A DNA stretch of 64,000 bases from Alitta virens. Taxonomy: Eukaryota; Annelida; Polychaeta; Phyllodocida; Nereididae. The notes under the pieces are model-generated. The model was not told where the DNA came from, made no database searches, and was given only the letters and a program-made list of their open reading frames with translations. Position 1 is the stretch's first letter. Each line of letters opens with the position of its first letter. The DNA is taken from NCBI GenBank assembly GCA_932294295.1, contig OW028586.1, positions 9,076,790 through 9,140,789 on the forward strand. Direction: 5' to 3'. Made by a program: the position numbers and the translations under genes. Shown here piece after piece: positions 1 to 12,079 of the stretch.

Positions 1-704
1 AATGCAAAACCACTACATCAACAGCAAATTAATTGCAACTTACTTCTGACCATTAATGTTGACTTCACAATTTGAGAAGTTGAAGGTATTTGTGTGCTGG
101 CTCACAAAAGAAGCTGCATGTCATTAGTACTACCTACATCATTCGCACTGTCTTCATCACTAACGATGCTGGACAGGACCTTAGCATTACCTACGTCATT
201 CACACTGCATCATTAACAATGCTGGACAGCGCATTGCTCATTATTTTTCTTTGTGTGAAGATACTCGACTGTAGTGTTGAACGGTTGTTTCCGACTTGTG
301 GCCACTAACTGCCATAATATGACCAGCTTTAAATATGAGACTGTCAAGTTTTGTCACACATGTGACTCTCAGACAATGACTTGTATACAATTTCAATAAC
401 TTGCTGCGAGAGCAATTTCATTTTATTACCCAAGGTATTTTTACCCACTGGAACTTTGTCGTACTAGTGCCCTCGCACCAGTCAATATTTGTATATTAAG
501 TAACGTCATGTGATGCCATTCCAGCCAATCACAGCTCATGAGACATTGCAGAAGTACAATAAATTCAGATATAAATCTTCCAAATGCCCTGATGGCTTAA
601 CTCAATTTCAATAATTCTTACTGTATCTTTGGTAAATAGCCAAAATATCAATATTTACCATTATTTCAATATGATTTCCATGTTATTTTATTATGTCCAG
701 TTGT

Positions 705-1295
705 AGTTAGGCTTCATTATAACCATAGGTCAAGACTGTTGTTTTTGATAAGATTACTGTTTCCGGAAAAATCTCTTCGCAAAATTAAGAATTCAAGTAA
801 TGATGCTATTGTCAAATGCTTTCATATCCGAGGCTATACATTAGGTTTGAAGACATTTGACCCAGTTTTTCAAAAGTAGGTCAAGTTTCCGGTCAGCCGA
901 TTCTTAACTTTAGTAGAAGATTTGTCGGACGGTTTTGAGAAAACCAGGAGACATAGAGCTACAGTTATGGTGCCAAAAGTTGTGCAATAGTTATATCCAG
1001 GTCTAAAAGGAGTATTTTGGCAATTGTCCAACCAGTTTTATAATATGGAATGTTCAGTTTTCAAAATTCACCAAAAATGGGCGACATGTGGTATTTCACC
1101 ATGAAATATTGGTTTTAGCGTGTGACATGCTGTGGTTAACTACCCCAAACATGTACCCAAAACCCCCAAACTTTCACATTTGACCTTGGAGGTCATTTTC
1201 AAGGTCAAAATTACCACTGAAGTCTAAAAAACAGTACATTTTCAAAAAATCACAAAAATACTCTAGCAGTGACCTTTTGGCTTGCAAATTTCTTC
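705..1295 (+). repeat. dispersed repeat A
   Basis: This stretch reappears inverted at about 28440-29072, inside intron 2 of the right GPCR copy. Shared landmarks include the segment with 'gttttgagaaaaccaggaga', the run 'aagttgtgcaatagttatat', and a stretch rich in TGACCTT/AAGGTCA half-sites near 1180-1210. The two copies differ by several indels, so they are old. I see no open frame and cannot assign a transposon class. Confidence 0.7.
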
Positions 1296-2200
1296 TTGAC
1301 AAGGCATTGACATGAACTAATCAATTTTATCACAGCATGATAAATATATTTAAAAAAAAAATTAATATAGAAAATTGATAGCCAGAACCGACCTACATTG
1401 CATTAAAGGGTTGGAACGACTTTTATAGGAATTCTTGGAAGTTGACAGTTACACAACACATTTTTCTCAATAAACACGTTAGCATACCTTATTTCTTCGT
1501 TATGCATGCGAGGACTGCTCTGTTTACCATCAGCTTGCACTCAGATATTACTGAAAAAGCCACTATAAAACATCGTTTTAAAGAGCATTTTCATAAATTC
1601 ATGTTCGCTAGTTCATGCTTTCGCCATTTCAATGCCCCCAGCAGTCACATGGCGCCACCATGCCTGTTCAGACTTTGTTGACGTTAAAAATCAGTGAATG
1701 ATTTGCTCCATTGGATTTTTATTGAATTGAAATCATGTGGGATGTTATTCTATCGTATTGTAAATGTCAAATTGACAGAAATAAGGACTTGCCAGCGCTA
1801 TTCTGTGTGAATCTTATTATCCACTAGGGGCGTTGAAATGACGCCGGAGCCCTCTTCTGAGACAGGGGACTTGTAGAAAATTTATTTACTGTAAAACTGA
1901 TTAAAATGCCCAATATCAACCGGAAATCTTCACTTTAGGCAAATGCAATGCATTGCTGACCTCCCACAAATCACTTATGAGCATTCAGAATCTGCTGTTA
2001 TTTTCTATGCATGACCTACTGATGTTGTATTTCTGGCATTATTTTTTTTAATTGGAGAGGCTCAAGATGCGGGAAAACCAGGTCTGGCCAAAATATGTTC
2101 GGCAAATCAACCACTTCTCTATGCACCCCATGTTAACCGGGACCTAGCGGCTATGTTGGATGGTGCAGTGGAGTTAGCTGGCACGACTTGACAACACATT

Positions 2201-2340
2201 TTCGGGGGCGGATCCATGCTGGTACTGAGAGACCCTGCCAGGGAGTGCTTTCGCAATACAAAATGGTTACACATGATGTTACACATGTTTTACACATGAT
2301 GAAGCTATAGTGGAGGACCTGCCATGGATCTGCCCCTGAA
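2201..2340. repeat. short inverted-repeat element, hAT-like ends (tentative)
   Basis: The ends TTCGGGGGCGGATCCATG (2201) and, reverse-complemented from 2340, TTCAGGGGCAGATCCATG are imperfect inverted repeats about 140 bp apart with no coding content. Ends of the CAGGGGCGGA type are common in hAT elements and their MITEs. I could not find a clean 8-bp target duplication, so the class is a guess. Confidence 0.35.
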
Positions 2341-2459
2341 TTCAGTGCATTTATGACATGACATTCAATGATTCACAGTGCATTTCACCCCACCTGCTTG
2401 CTTACTTGCTTTGCTTGATTGGTTCACACAATTGACAATCCAGTGATGATCCATGCTTG

Positions 2460-2739
2460 GTCAAGTCTCTGCTGACCGCCATCCACTCCTGGCATGTAAC
2501 CAAGGATCAACACATATCAACACGGATCAACATGGATTAAATTACTCCGGGACCTCCGGCATGAAAAATTGAACATGTTTAATTTTTCCCCCGGAGGCCC
2601 ACGGTGGTCCTGGATCGCCCCGGACAATGCCGGACATTGCTGGAAATAAACACAAGGTCTACACAGTATTACCCGAAGTATGCCGGAGTGATACTCCGGG
2701 GTGCTCCGGCGTCTGATCCGGTTATGTGTTAAGGGGGCT
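2460..2739 (-). mobile_element. PIF/Harbinger element, separated terminal half A
   Basis: Read on the - strand from 2739 this begins AGCCCCCTTAACACATAACC and continues into a GC-rich subterminal region. The other end of the same kind of element lies at 19628 and reads AGCCCCCTTCACACATTGCT when reverse-complemented. Next to each end is a TAA: 2740-2742 here and 19629-19631 there. PIF/Harbinger elements are known for 3-bp TWA target duplications, and the 19.6 kb half carries a HARBI1-type transposase remnant. The inner limit near 2460 is approximate. Both ends now point the same way, as expected if an inversion broke the element. Confidence 0.8.
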
Positions 2740-2742
2740 TTA

Positions 2743-4293
2743 GGTGTTTGGAAAAGGCAGAGGTAAAATCATTATCACATGGTGATATTATTACACTCAG
2801 TTGTCATAATTCACTCAACCTTCTGCTTCGTGAAATAAATTCCTGTATTCTCAAAATAAACATGTGATAACTTGTAGTATTTTTCATAAGATGAAGATAA
2901 GATGAAACAAATTAAAATAAATAGCCTATATTTATAAAATATAATAAAATTAATACCTAAAGATAAACATGAGTTAATTAAGCAATATGCTTGTTTATTA
3001 AGACCCAATAATTTATGCTTTATTTTACAATTCAAAAACTTCAAAATAACATTGTTAAAATTACTTTGCTTTATCACACATACTAAAAAATTTACGCTGA
3101 AGTCATGTAAAAATATTAATAAAGAGAAAAAGCAAAAATAAAATGAAAAAAACATTAAAGTCTGGGATTTACAAAGCCTGTCCACTGCAAAAGCCCTGAG
3201 AGACTGAATTGTTGAGACACTGTTTGGTGACGTCATGAACAATGGTCTGGCCCTTGATTAGGAATTGGCCCCTGATTTGGGGTGGGCCCCTGATCTGAGT
3301 CCTCCATAATTATATACATGTACTGATTACCTACCATCCAGGGCCCTGCTGGGTTCACCATGTCTCTATAAAAAAAAAAAAAACTTCCCCATGTATTTAA
3401 TTTTTCATGCCATCAAAAATCCAATATGTAAACAAACTAAGTGATGACGTCACAATACTCATTAATGGGTGATGATGCTATTTCCAATGTTGTGGTCTTC
3501 ATTTCTTATGCCCTATAGATTCATTAGCTTACACATATTTAGTGTGCCTTGGTGATTTTCAATGATTTGATGATGTTTTAAAATAGGAATTTTGACAGAC
3601 AGAAAGGATGCATGATAATAAATGATATAATTATAAGTGGAGCTTTAAGACATATTCCCTGCATCTTATAAAGAAAGAAACTGCCGAAGTTTCCATATTA
3701 GGAATAATCTTTGGTGGCCTCGACCTTTGACCCCATGAATAATTATGATATGGTAATTCAGGAACATTGCGGTACTGTTCAAATTTTAGCTAGAAACAAA
3801 ATCTTGAAAAATATGGGTGAAAATATTTCAGATTTTTCTAAAGATATGCCATTTGTGGGGTTTTCTTTTACATAGTTCAAGCTGTGAAATAAAATATCCT
3901 TGAAAGGACAGAAAAATTGCCAGATTTCCATATTTGGAATAATTCTATTAGTGACCTTGATCTTTGACCTCCAAGTTCCTTACCAAATTTGAATTCCTAT
4001 CCCTTTGCTAATAATATTATAGCGTTGGGTAAGGATTTTAGAAATTTCTGTGTAATGTTGAAAAATAAAATTTTCGATAACAGGAAGTTTTTGGAGGTGG
4101 GTCCATGTACAAAAATTACAGTATTGACCCCCTCTATCATTGTGCAAAGCTTCAGGGCTGTATCACAAAGTGAACGATTTTGCCAAATTTTGGAGCTTAG
4201 AACCCTGACTATTATTGTTTACACATTATATATCTCCATGTGAGATAAGATAGAAATTTGAATATCATGATATTTGATTTTTGCATTAAATGA
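2743..4293. other. non-coding outer part of left arm, with dispersed repeat B
   Basis: No gene is visible. About 3640-4245 is a dispersed repeat B copy (TGACCTTTGACC-rich, ending near 'agaaccctgactattattg'). Related pieces lie at about 35570-36000 (inverted, in the right arm), 49190-49385 and 51040-51120. A GGCCCTTGATTAGG-type segment near 3240-3305 also occurs at about 19845 and 37275, and inverted at about 36385-36500. The open frame 2811-3242 on the - strand is AT-rich with no motif. Confidence 0.6.
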
Positions 4294-4647
4294 TACAGTT
4301 GTCAAATATTTTCATACACCTGAATCGAACACAGACCATTATCAAAATGCATTTAATCTGTTAATACAACCATCATTTTTTTAAAAATAATATATTACTT
4401 AGGACCTATTTCATTCAATACTTTTGACAAAATACCCTGCAGGATATGTCAAATATATAAAAATTGGTGGGGTAAATATGTGCATACACTCCAGTAATGG
4501 GAATAAATAGTTTTATTATTTTTTAGTTGAAAATTTTCTAATCCTTATACAATATTTATTAGTTTGTGATATAATCTGTTTATCCTTTGTTAAACGTATC
4601 ATGGGATGATTAAACGTTAATTGCTCTGGGGCTCTGTTTATAACCTT

Positions 4648-6029
4648 ATCCATTTGTTTTATTTACTCCAACAACAGAAATTAATTCAGCCACATCTAAA
4701 TAGGGCAAAACAACAAAAAATAACACAATTTTACCTTCTTTCCCTCCATCCTCATATACAGTGATTCTGCATTTTTATTATTTGGCACAATCAGACACTT
4801 TTTTCTGCATGACATCAGCGAGAAACAAGCACTGAATTTAAGTCAACTTATTTTTCTTTCTGTATAGTTTGGACACTAAATTACAGAAAAATTAATTTTA
4901 ATATATCCAATCACACTGGGTCCTTTTTTTTAGTGCAGGACAAATATCCTCACCAGGGGCTGAATAAGCCAATCTGACACTAGGGGCTTAGTTGGCATAT
5001 CTGTAGTAAGCTGGCGGCCAGCTGTATCCCAATAACTTTGAGCTGTGCGCACCAGGCTTGCCTATCTGCCACCAGGGCTGTGATTAGCCAGTCTGCCACC
5101 AGGGGTGTGAGTAGTGTGCCTCCATGATGCTAGAGGCAGCAGCATCTACTGCACTGCATCATGGGAAGGTGTGCACCAATATAGCATATTGAAACACAGC
5201 AGTTTGGCTGGGACCTGCCAAAGCGTAAATGCAATAGGCAGGTCGGTGCTGTCCATCTCCCATAGCTGATTATTTTCTGATAGGCTGTGCTATTTTTAGA
5301 CTGGAGAACACGTTCCGGTCCACGCATTTCCAATGTTATCCATTTGTTTTATTTACTCCAACAACAGAAATTATTTCAGCCAAATCTAAATAGGGCAAAA
5401 CAACAAAAAATAACACAATTTTACCTTCTTTCCCTCCATCCTCATATACAGTGATTCTGCATTTTTATTATTTGGCACAATCAGACACTTTTTTCTGCAT
5501 TACATCAGCGAGAAACAAGCACTGAATTTAAGTCAACTTATTTTTTCTTTCTGTATAGTTTGGACACTAAATTACAGAAAAATTAATTTTAATATATCCA
5601 ATCACACTGGGTCCTTTTTTTTAGTGCAGGACAAATATCCTCACCAGGGGCTGAATAAGCCAATCTGCCACTAGGGGCTTAGTTGGCATATCTGTAGTAA
5701 GCTGGCAGCCAGCTGTATCCCAATAACTTTGAGCTGTGCGCACCAGGCTTGCCTATCTGCCACCAGGGCTGTGATTAGCCAGTCTGCCACCAGGGGTGTG
5801 AGTAGTGTGCCTCCATGATGCTAGAGGCAGCAGCATCTACTGCACTGCATCATGGGAAGGTGTGCACCAATATAGCATATTGAAACACAGCAGTTTGGCT
5901 GGGACCTGCCAAAGCGTAAATGCAATAGGCAGGTCGGTGCTGTCCATCTCCCATAGCTGATTATTTTCTGATAGGCTGTGCTATTTTTAGACTGGAGAAC
6001 ATGTTCCGGTCCACGCATTTCCAATGTTA
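4648..6029. repeat. tandem duplication, unit about 690 bp, two copies
   Basis: 'catttgttttatttactcc' occurs at 4651 and 5341, and 'ccaatgtta' ends the units at 5338 and 6029, giving an offset of 690-691 bp. The copies differ at only a few sites, for example two near 4976 and 5280. The right arm has one copy of this block (about 34340-35110), so the duplication happened in the left arm after the arms separated, or one copy was lost from the right arm. No coding function is seen; the 67-residue frames repeated on the - strand are by-products. Confidence 0.85.
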
Positions 6030-6869
6030 AAAGCAGAGATGCGCAGGCATGCTACAGGGAGGCTAATGGCAGCCCCTACCTGCATACTGCGTCAGCTAGT
6101 CGCAGCGGGCCAGTGAACACCGCAGTCTCCTACACTGTAGGTTGGCTGGGACCTGCCTAAGCGTAAACGCAGGTCGGCTCTACCTATCCCGCATGGCTGA
6201 TTGGCCAAGCACTGAAATTTTTGGCTGTGCTATTTTTAGACTGGTTCTTGACTTCGCAATGAGAAAGTAAGTGAGCATGCACGCTACCGGGAGGAATCCC
6301 TGCTGGTAATTGGCAGCCCCTACCTGCGTACTGTGTCAGCTAGTCGCAGCAGGCCAGCAAACACTGTAGGGAGACTGGTTGCTAGTAATTCTCACATGGG
6401 TTATGAATGGCCAAGTCTAAGCCAAGCTATGATTGCTCATTGTGTCACGCTCCCTGGTAGGTTGGTTTGGACACACCAACAAAGAATTAGCCAATCAAAC
6501 ACGAGAACACAATCAGTCAATCAGCAAAAAGTCAGGATCCTGACACAAAGTCACGTGGTAATGACGGCCAAGACTGACTCATTTGCACTTGTGCGGAGGA
6601 GGGGACCATCTAAGCCTAGACAGAGTTTGTACAAAATTAGTATGGCTGTCACCTTCACCTTGCTCATGGATATTGTGTACTTATTAAATAGAGCATTTAA
6701 ACTCAAATATCTTACTTGTCCAGTGCATAAGAAGTAGTACCCACAATTACAGGAGTGACTTATCATAGAGAGGGTTACCACAATATAGATGACCAATCAC
6801 TGGGAATCATTGCAATGTTAATAACTTGTCAACATCATCTGCATCAAGCATTTTAACCAATATTGGAGA

Positions 6870-7312
6870 AAAGTGAGAACTACCACCATCAATCAAGAGA
6901 AGATTTGTCCTTATGTTGAAAATAAACTACAGAATGACCAAAAAAGAATGTGCAATGACCTGAAGGAATCTGAAGTGCTGGCATAGTCAGTAAGAAAAGG
7001 GCCACTATTGTAGAAAAGCCATGGAAAATTTTACTTCCAGTTAGCAGAGAATGTATGTAGAAAGGATATGACTTTTGCAAGATAGCTTTACGTAGTGATT
7101 GGCAAAAATTAAGTTGCTTAGCCACAGTGACGGTCATTATGTTTGTACCAAAGTTGAGTCGGGCCTTCAACCCTTAGGTGTCTGTGGTGCCAACAATGAA
7201 GCATGGTGTAGGAAACAACTTGCTTTGGGGTTGCTTCTAAGCCAGTGGAGCAGGGATGCTTTGAAACAATTGATGGCATCATGATTCATGAAAGAGGACA
7301 CCTAGCTAAGTC
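6870..7312 (+). pseudogene. Tc1-type transposase remnant
   Basis: Reading + strand frames, 7186-7290 gives the Tc1 signature P-T-M-K-H-G, then L-L-W-G-C-F, a stop, A-S-G-A-G, then pieces matching the I-D-G-I-M region. These are hallmarks of the core after the second catalytic Asp of Tc1 DDE transposases. Upstream stretches (6950-7140) resemble the preceding region but contain several stops and frame changes. It is clearly dead. The right-arm copy has lost about 45 bp, including the L-L-W-G-C-F segment. Confidence 0.7.
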
Positions 7313-7671
7313 AAAATTCTGATAGAAGGCCTCAGAATTTCATAAAATTTCCATGAGAAATGATCTAAAGTAACTCTCTACACAAGTACACATGCCAGAA
7401 ACTTGTGTTGAATTATGAGAACAAATTGATCACTGTTATACAGGCTAAACATTGTTCAACAAGATATCAATAGAAGTGTACACTTTTGACCCATCGAATT
7501 ATTGATATTTGATTATGTTTAAAAAATATATTTAGAATATTTCCAAAAGTATAAAGTGAATCGGACGGATATTTGAGAAAATTTTTCTTTGTAGCGACAG
7601 AATAAGTGTTCTTTAATAATGATTATCTGTTTTCTGTTCAGATGTATGCAAATTCTTAACGACAACTGCAT

Positions 7672-8262
7672 ATGCACAAAAATTGAAATGTAATCCTATT
7701 TAATTAAAGTGGCAGCAGCAATGAAACTTTAATGAATGATGCAAATTAACTTACAATTTGCTCACTAGGTGCTGTGTCATGTCATGTTTGGTTGTTTTAA
7801 GATGACAAGGCTGAAAAAAAAAAAAAAAAAAGAGAGTTGGCTTCATCCTTGCTTAATTAGTATAAAATGAAGGATCACTAAAAAGATCCCAAATTTGGCT
7901 TGATACATGAAAAGATACTTGAAAAAATATTAGTTCTTATTATAAAATCCGATTAAACAGTTTGATCTGTTTTAATTGCTCAATTCTAAAATCCTAAGAA
8001 AAAAAAACGATCATTTCGTGACTGCATGATTTGGACGAAATTTCAGTGACACATGGCCAATATTCTGATAATAAGAAATATCTGGTTTCACGTAAATCTC
8101 TGACTATAAATACCAGCAGAAGATCAAATTAATTAACATTTGTCTCAATTTTCTTTGGATATCCAACACTAAGTTGCAATTGATATATACAGGCGTTTAT
8201 TACAATTGGATAGTAATTATTTATTTTCACTTACTGTAGTCTCATCAACAGATCTATATATA
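7672..8262. other. upstream region of left GPCR gene
   Basis: This is AT-rich sequence between the Tc1 end and the receptor start codon, with an A-run near 7814-7832 and no coding content. It is conserved in the right arm (32112-32691), so both receptor copies kept their proximal promoter region. Confidence 0.5.
8105..8112 (+). promoter_or_regulatory. TATA box of left GPCR gene
   Basis: TATAAATA lies about 150 bp upstream of the ATG at 8263. It is kept exactly in the other copy (32263-32270, - strand). The transcription start cannot be placed from sequence alone, so this is an inference from motif, position and conservation. Confidence 0.5.
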
Positions 8263-11200
8263 ATGTCTTTATCAAATTTCACAACTGATTCTAATATTTC
8301 ATATGACAATAACACAATTATGTTGGATAATGTGACTGCTGACTATGAAAACATGTCAAAAAGAGACCCTACTTTAACAGCAATAGATTTTAAAGTAGCT
8401 AACACTTGGACTCTAATAATGTTTCCTACCTATGGCATACTAATATTTTTCAGTAATATACTGACAATTACTGCAGTGTGGAAATTTAAAGAGCTGCATA
8501 CTCCTACTAATATGTTCATAATAAGTTTGGCAATTGCTGATTTTCTGAACTCAGGACCTCTTATGTTGGTAAAAGCTATCAGAATAATATCTAGTGACAT
8601 CTTGGTACAAATCATAAGTCCCTTAATAATATTTTTCAATTCATATTCACTCAATTTGTCCCTTGCTAATATTTTACTTATTGCTATTGATAGGTAAGTG
8701 ACTTTTACCATTAATTGTATGATATTGTCATGTTATTATTACCAGTCTTCTTGATTATTACTATTATTAGTATTCTTCATAATTATATTATAATTATAAG
8801 ATATCTGCTCAGACAAAGGATTTCCTTTGTCTCTTCATTGTGTATATAAGATAGTCAACCACAGCAGTTGCATCTGCTGTATTATATAATCATAAACAAT
8901 AGACCAACTGGTCAGCTTCTGTGGCCCAGTGGTCTGTACTTGATCCAGTATCCTTTGTCTGGATCTGGTCACTCATGCCAGCTGCTCTTTGTCCAGAGCT
9001 CTGGCCTTTGTTCAAAGATAACCTATATATACTGATCCACAGAATAACTGGGGGTCAGACTCAGCATAGCCATCAGCTTGAATAAACCTTATTCATCTAC
9101 ACTCTACACAAACCAGTGTTGTCTTCAATACTATAATATTAATATAGACTTCGAGGAACACATTAAGCTGCAATGCTTAGTATATAATATTATATATAAG
9201 TATTGGATGCAAAGTGACTAGTAAGATCATTATCCAATTTTACTGACCGTGGTGAAGATATTATTCTAGTATAGCTGAGGTCTATGGTGGCCGAGGAGAA
9301 CATTTTCTGGTGCAAAACTTGCCCCCCAGCAGTGCAGGTTTTCGCCCCCTGACAGGGGAGCCTTCACCCTCTACCCCTTGACCGTAGGTAATTTCTCTCC
9401 ATGAAACACCTTCACACCACAAAATATACCGTCGCACCACGAAATACGTTTGCACTATGACACACCTTCGCCTTGGCCTCTCCCATACTGTTGTACCATG
9501 AAAGTAATTCAGCTATTGAAGTAATGACCCCTGACAGGTTTCATACCACTTATAAATGTGATAACCAATTCAATTAACTTTATATGAGTGCCTACATCGT
9601 CCCCGTCTCCTCGTCCCCCTCCTCCTATTCTCCTCCTATTCTCCTCCTTTTCTCCTCCTATTCTCCTCCTATTCTCCTCCTCTCCTCCTTCTCTCCTCCT
9701 CCTCTCCTCCTCTCCTCCTCCACTACTCCTCTCATCCTCCTCTCTCCTTACCTTCTCTTCCACTCTAAAAATTTTTTTTCACTTTGTGATGCATCTTGAT
9801 GTTAGTGAGGGTGTTTCTTATAATCTGGAAGCCTAAGTTTGCATGCTCATATCTTTAAATTTATTTTTCCTGGAAAAATGTTTAATACCTAATGACATAT
9901 TTCTGCAGGCTTTAGTTTGGTACTAATTTTGAGTTGAAATAGCTCTTTACTAATAGTAGCATTTTGTGTCATTTTAAATGCAAGATTGTGACTAAACTGA
10001 AGCCTTCAGAAATATTTCCTTTCTACAGCCCTTAGATTAGAACATTCATTGAGTGTTGTAAGAGGTATAAACCATTATTCTAGATAAAATACATCCAGAG
10101 ATAATTGCGCCAATAAACACAGGCTCCTAGAGTGCATTAAAAAAGCCGGCCCTCCTCGCTGATTGTTTATTGTGTATCTATGATAGAGTCATCCCTGGAT
10201 ATGCATATCATCTCCGTTCATTCAATATTCATGAAGTTGATTGGCTAAAACTGCCTGTGAGTGGGGCAGGTTAGCAGTGTCGTGGCACAAAAGTTGGTAA
10301 CTTTCATGTTACAAAAGTTGGTTGTTTTATGGTATGAAAGTGGGTACTTTTTTGGCATGAAAGTTGGGTACTTTGACAGGGCAGAAGTTGGTAGTTTCTT
10401 GGGGCAAAAGTTCGTACTTTCTTTGGGTAAAAATGGGTAACTTTCGTGGTGCGAAAGTGGAACTGTCATAGTGCGAAAGTTGGGACAGTCCTGGTGCGAA
10501 AGCTGGACTGTCTCCCAATGAAGCCACGAGACCATGAAATGTCCTGTTTAGCCACAATAGAGGTCAGCAAAATTGCACACATTGGTCAACTTTGCATCGA
10601 CTAAAATATTCTATAAATTACATGATCTTAAATGTAATAAAAACCATGTTCCATGGTTGACTTAAAAATCAATCGACAATTGGTTTCATCACCCAATTTG
10701 GTTTATTTTTCTTTGTTGTTTCTATGCCTATAGAGTGCTGAATATTTTCTTAATTTCAGATACAGAGCAGTAGCACATCCACTGGATTACAGAGCCACAG
10801 CCTCCAACAAAAACTCCTTAAGGATTTTAGCGATAGTTTGGCTCCTAGGAGGAATATCTCCAACGGTATTTGCGGCTTATGCATTCCAAGCTCCAGCTGA
10901 CCTCCTGAGGATAACTCAAGCTGCCATAGTGTATGTTCCTTATTGGGTGTATATTGTCCTAGTTGAGGTAGGTCCAAAGATATTTATGACAAACAATAAC
11001 CACTACTGCTACTATAACATCATGCACATCATATATGTCATACTGTAAGGTGATAATATATGTATAATAAAACCATTATATTGTGAAACAATGCATTTCT
11101 GTTACGTTCTAGTGGTGAACGTGTTTGCCTTTAAAGTCAAGCGGTTGTAGGTTTGCCCGATTTCACAGCACTTCCATGTATTTTTTCTGTAATGGCCCTC

Positions 11201-11977
11201 TAGCGGTCAATGTGTATTTATCACTAAGTAGGTAAGCCAATGCAAGAGTTGCTTACCGTTTCAACATTGCTGCACTAAAAATAGGTACTTTGAGCTACTT
11301 TGTAACACTATCGCTGGTTTGACATTGCACAGAACTTCGCCACCAATCAGACTGATGTTCATAAACCAGATTATTAACTTAAAGCCCATTTCTAGCAAGA
11401 GAAAGAGACCTTGCAGGAGAAACATCATTATGAAGTATTTACTAACAACTCTATCGGCCAATATCACATACTTAGATCATGACTACTATGTCTTGCGTGA
11501 TTAATTCCATTTCCTTTTCTTCAGGTACAATCGGGAGGAATGCTTATAGCCGCCATCGTTTTGTATAGTATCATTTTCTACAAGCTCAGAAAGAGGATGC
11601 AAAAGGTAGGAGACCTCCATGCAGGGGCAGAAGACCAACACATTGTTAAGATGAACAAAGAAACAAGACAATACACCAAAATTATGACGTTAGTACTGAC
11701 ACCTATTGTTGTTACATGGTTACCATTTAACATCATATCCCTGGCTGTTCCTGGCCCTGTGTTAGCTAACGACCTGGCGCTGACAGTAATCTATATGGCC
11801 AATATGACTGTTTTCCAGGCAAATAGCTTTATTAATACATTCATATATGCCTGGCTCAACCCTAAATTTCGACAGGCGTATATCAGAATTATTTGCGCAG
11901 GTTACAAGAGAGACAACCGAGGAACTGTGGTTTCTACAGAACAGCATGGACCTTCCACCCAACAGACCACAACCTGA
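8263..11977 (+). CDS. class A GPCR, left copy, three exons
   Basis: The exons are 8263-8693, 10760-10967 and 11525-11977, giving 363 residues. Introns have GTAAGT/TTTCAG and GTAGGT/CTTCAG borders and keep frame. The first splits the Arg codon of the DRY motif, a common intron site in rhodopsin-family genes. The ATG at 8263 is the first in frame; N-glycosylation sequons follow (N5, N11, N23, N30). Seven hydrophobic segments are visible. Landmarks are N65 in TM1, L-A-I-A-D (89-93) in TM2, D-R-Y (143-145) followed by R-A-V-A-H-P, and W171 in TM4. Oddities: TM6 has T-W-L-P (277-280) instead of C-W-x-P, TM7 has N-T-F-I-Y (317-321) instead of N-P-x-x-Y, and the only cysteine is C337, so the usual TM3-ECL2 disulfide cannot form. 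Position 3.32 is Asn, so an aminergic ligand is unlikely. The ligand is unknown. Confidence 0.85.
9596..9775. repeat. TCC/TCTCC-rich microsatellite in intron 1
   Basis: Irregular CCTCCTATTCTCCTCC repeats fill this part of intron 1. The low-complexity frames they create on both strands are not genes. The right arm keeps only a short remnant (about 31232-31268), so the array expanded on the left or contracted on the right. Confidence 0.85.
10279..10516. repeat. minisatellite of about 23-bp units in intron 1
   Basis: About ten degenerate units share a core like GAAAGTTGGTACTTTCxTGG. Each contains GAAAGT and its complement ACTTTC, so single units can fold. The same array occurs inverted at 30484-30722 in intron 1 of the other receptor copy with different unit variants. 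It therefore predates the duplication and has drifted since. It lies about 240 bp upstream of exon 2. Confidence 0.8.
11101..11165 (+). repeat. tRNA-derived SINE head fragment in intron 2
   Basis: The piece GTTCTAGTGGTGAACGTG and the following GGTTGTAGGTTTG resemble the A-box and B-box halves of a tRNA-derived SINE. The right copy has a longer version (29690-29905, ending toward the same head). It is a truncated repeat, not a tRNA gene. Confidence 0.5.
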
Positions 11978-12079
11978 GTGAATGTGCTGCCCTTTTGTTG
12001 TGACCCCTTGCCCTTACCTTTGACCCCTGTTGCACCACGACCTCCTCCTACAAGTGCATTATGTTAATGGAGGGGTTAA

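Larger units (their letters stand above)
1..2459. other. intergenic, no gene seen
   Basis: No reading frame here resembles a known protein. The short open frames at 90-308 and 1442-1681 have no recognisable motif and no sign of splicing. The stretch holds a dispersed repeat (about 705-1295) and a short inverted-repeat element (2201-2340), listed separately. It lies outside the duplicated unit that starts after the Harbinger fragment. Confidence 0.6.
4294..7671 (+). mobile_element. Tc1/mariner-type element, degenerate, with nested repeats
   Basis: The left end, TACAGTTGTCAAATATTTTC at 4294, and the right end, reverse-complemented TGCAGTTGTCGTTAAGAATT at 7671, are inverted repeats. They resemble the CAGTTGTGGTCAAAA ends typical of animal Tc1 elements. 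A decayed transposase lies at about 6870-7312. At 3.4 kb it is about twice a normal Tc1 because of a nested, tandemly duplicated block (4648-6029) and a second two-copy repeat (about 6030-6380, motif CAGCCCCTACCTGC). The same element occupies 32692-35464 in the right arm, so the insertion predates the duplication. Confidence 0.75.

Noticed and set aside
2811..3242. 143-codon - strand frame, Phe/Leu/Ile-rich
   Set aside because: AT-rich composition alone gives such hydrophobic frames; the counterpart in the right arm is not kept open and no motif is present.
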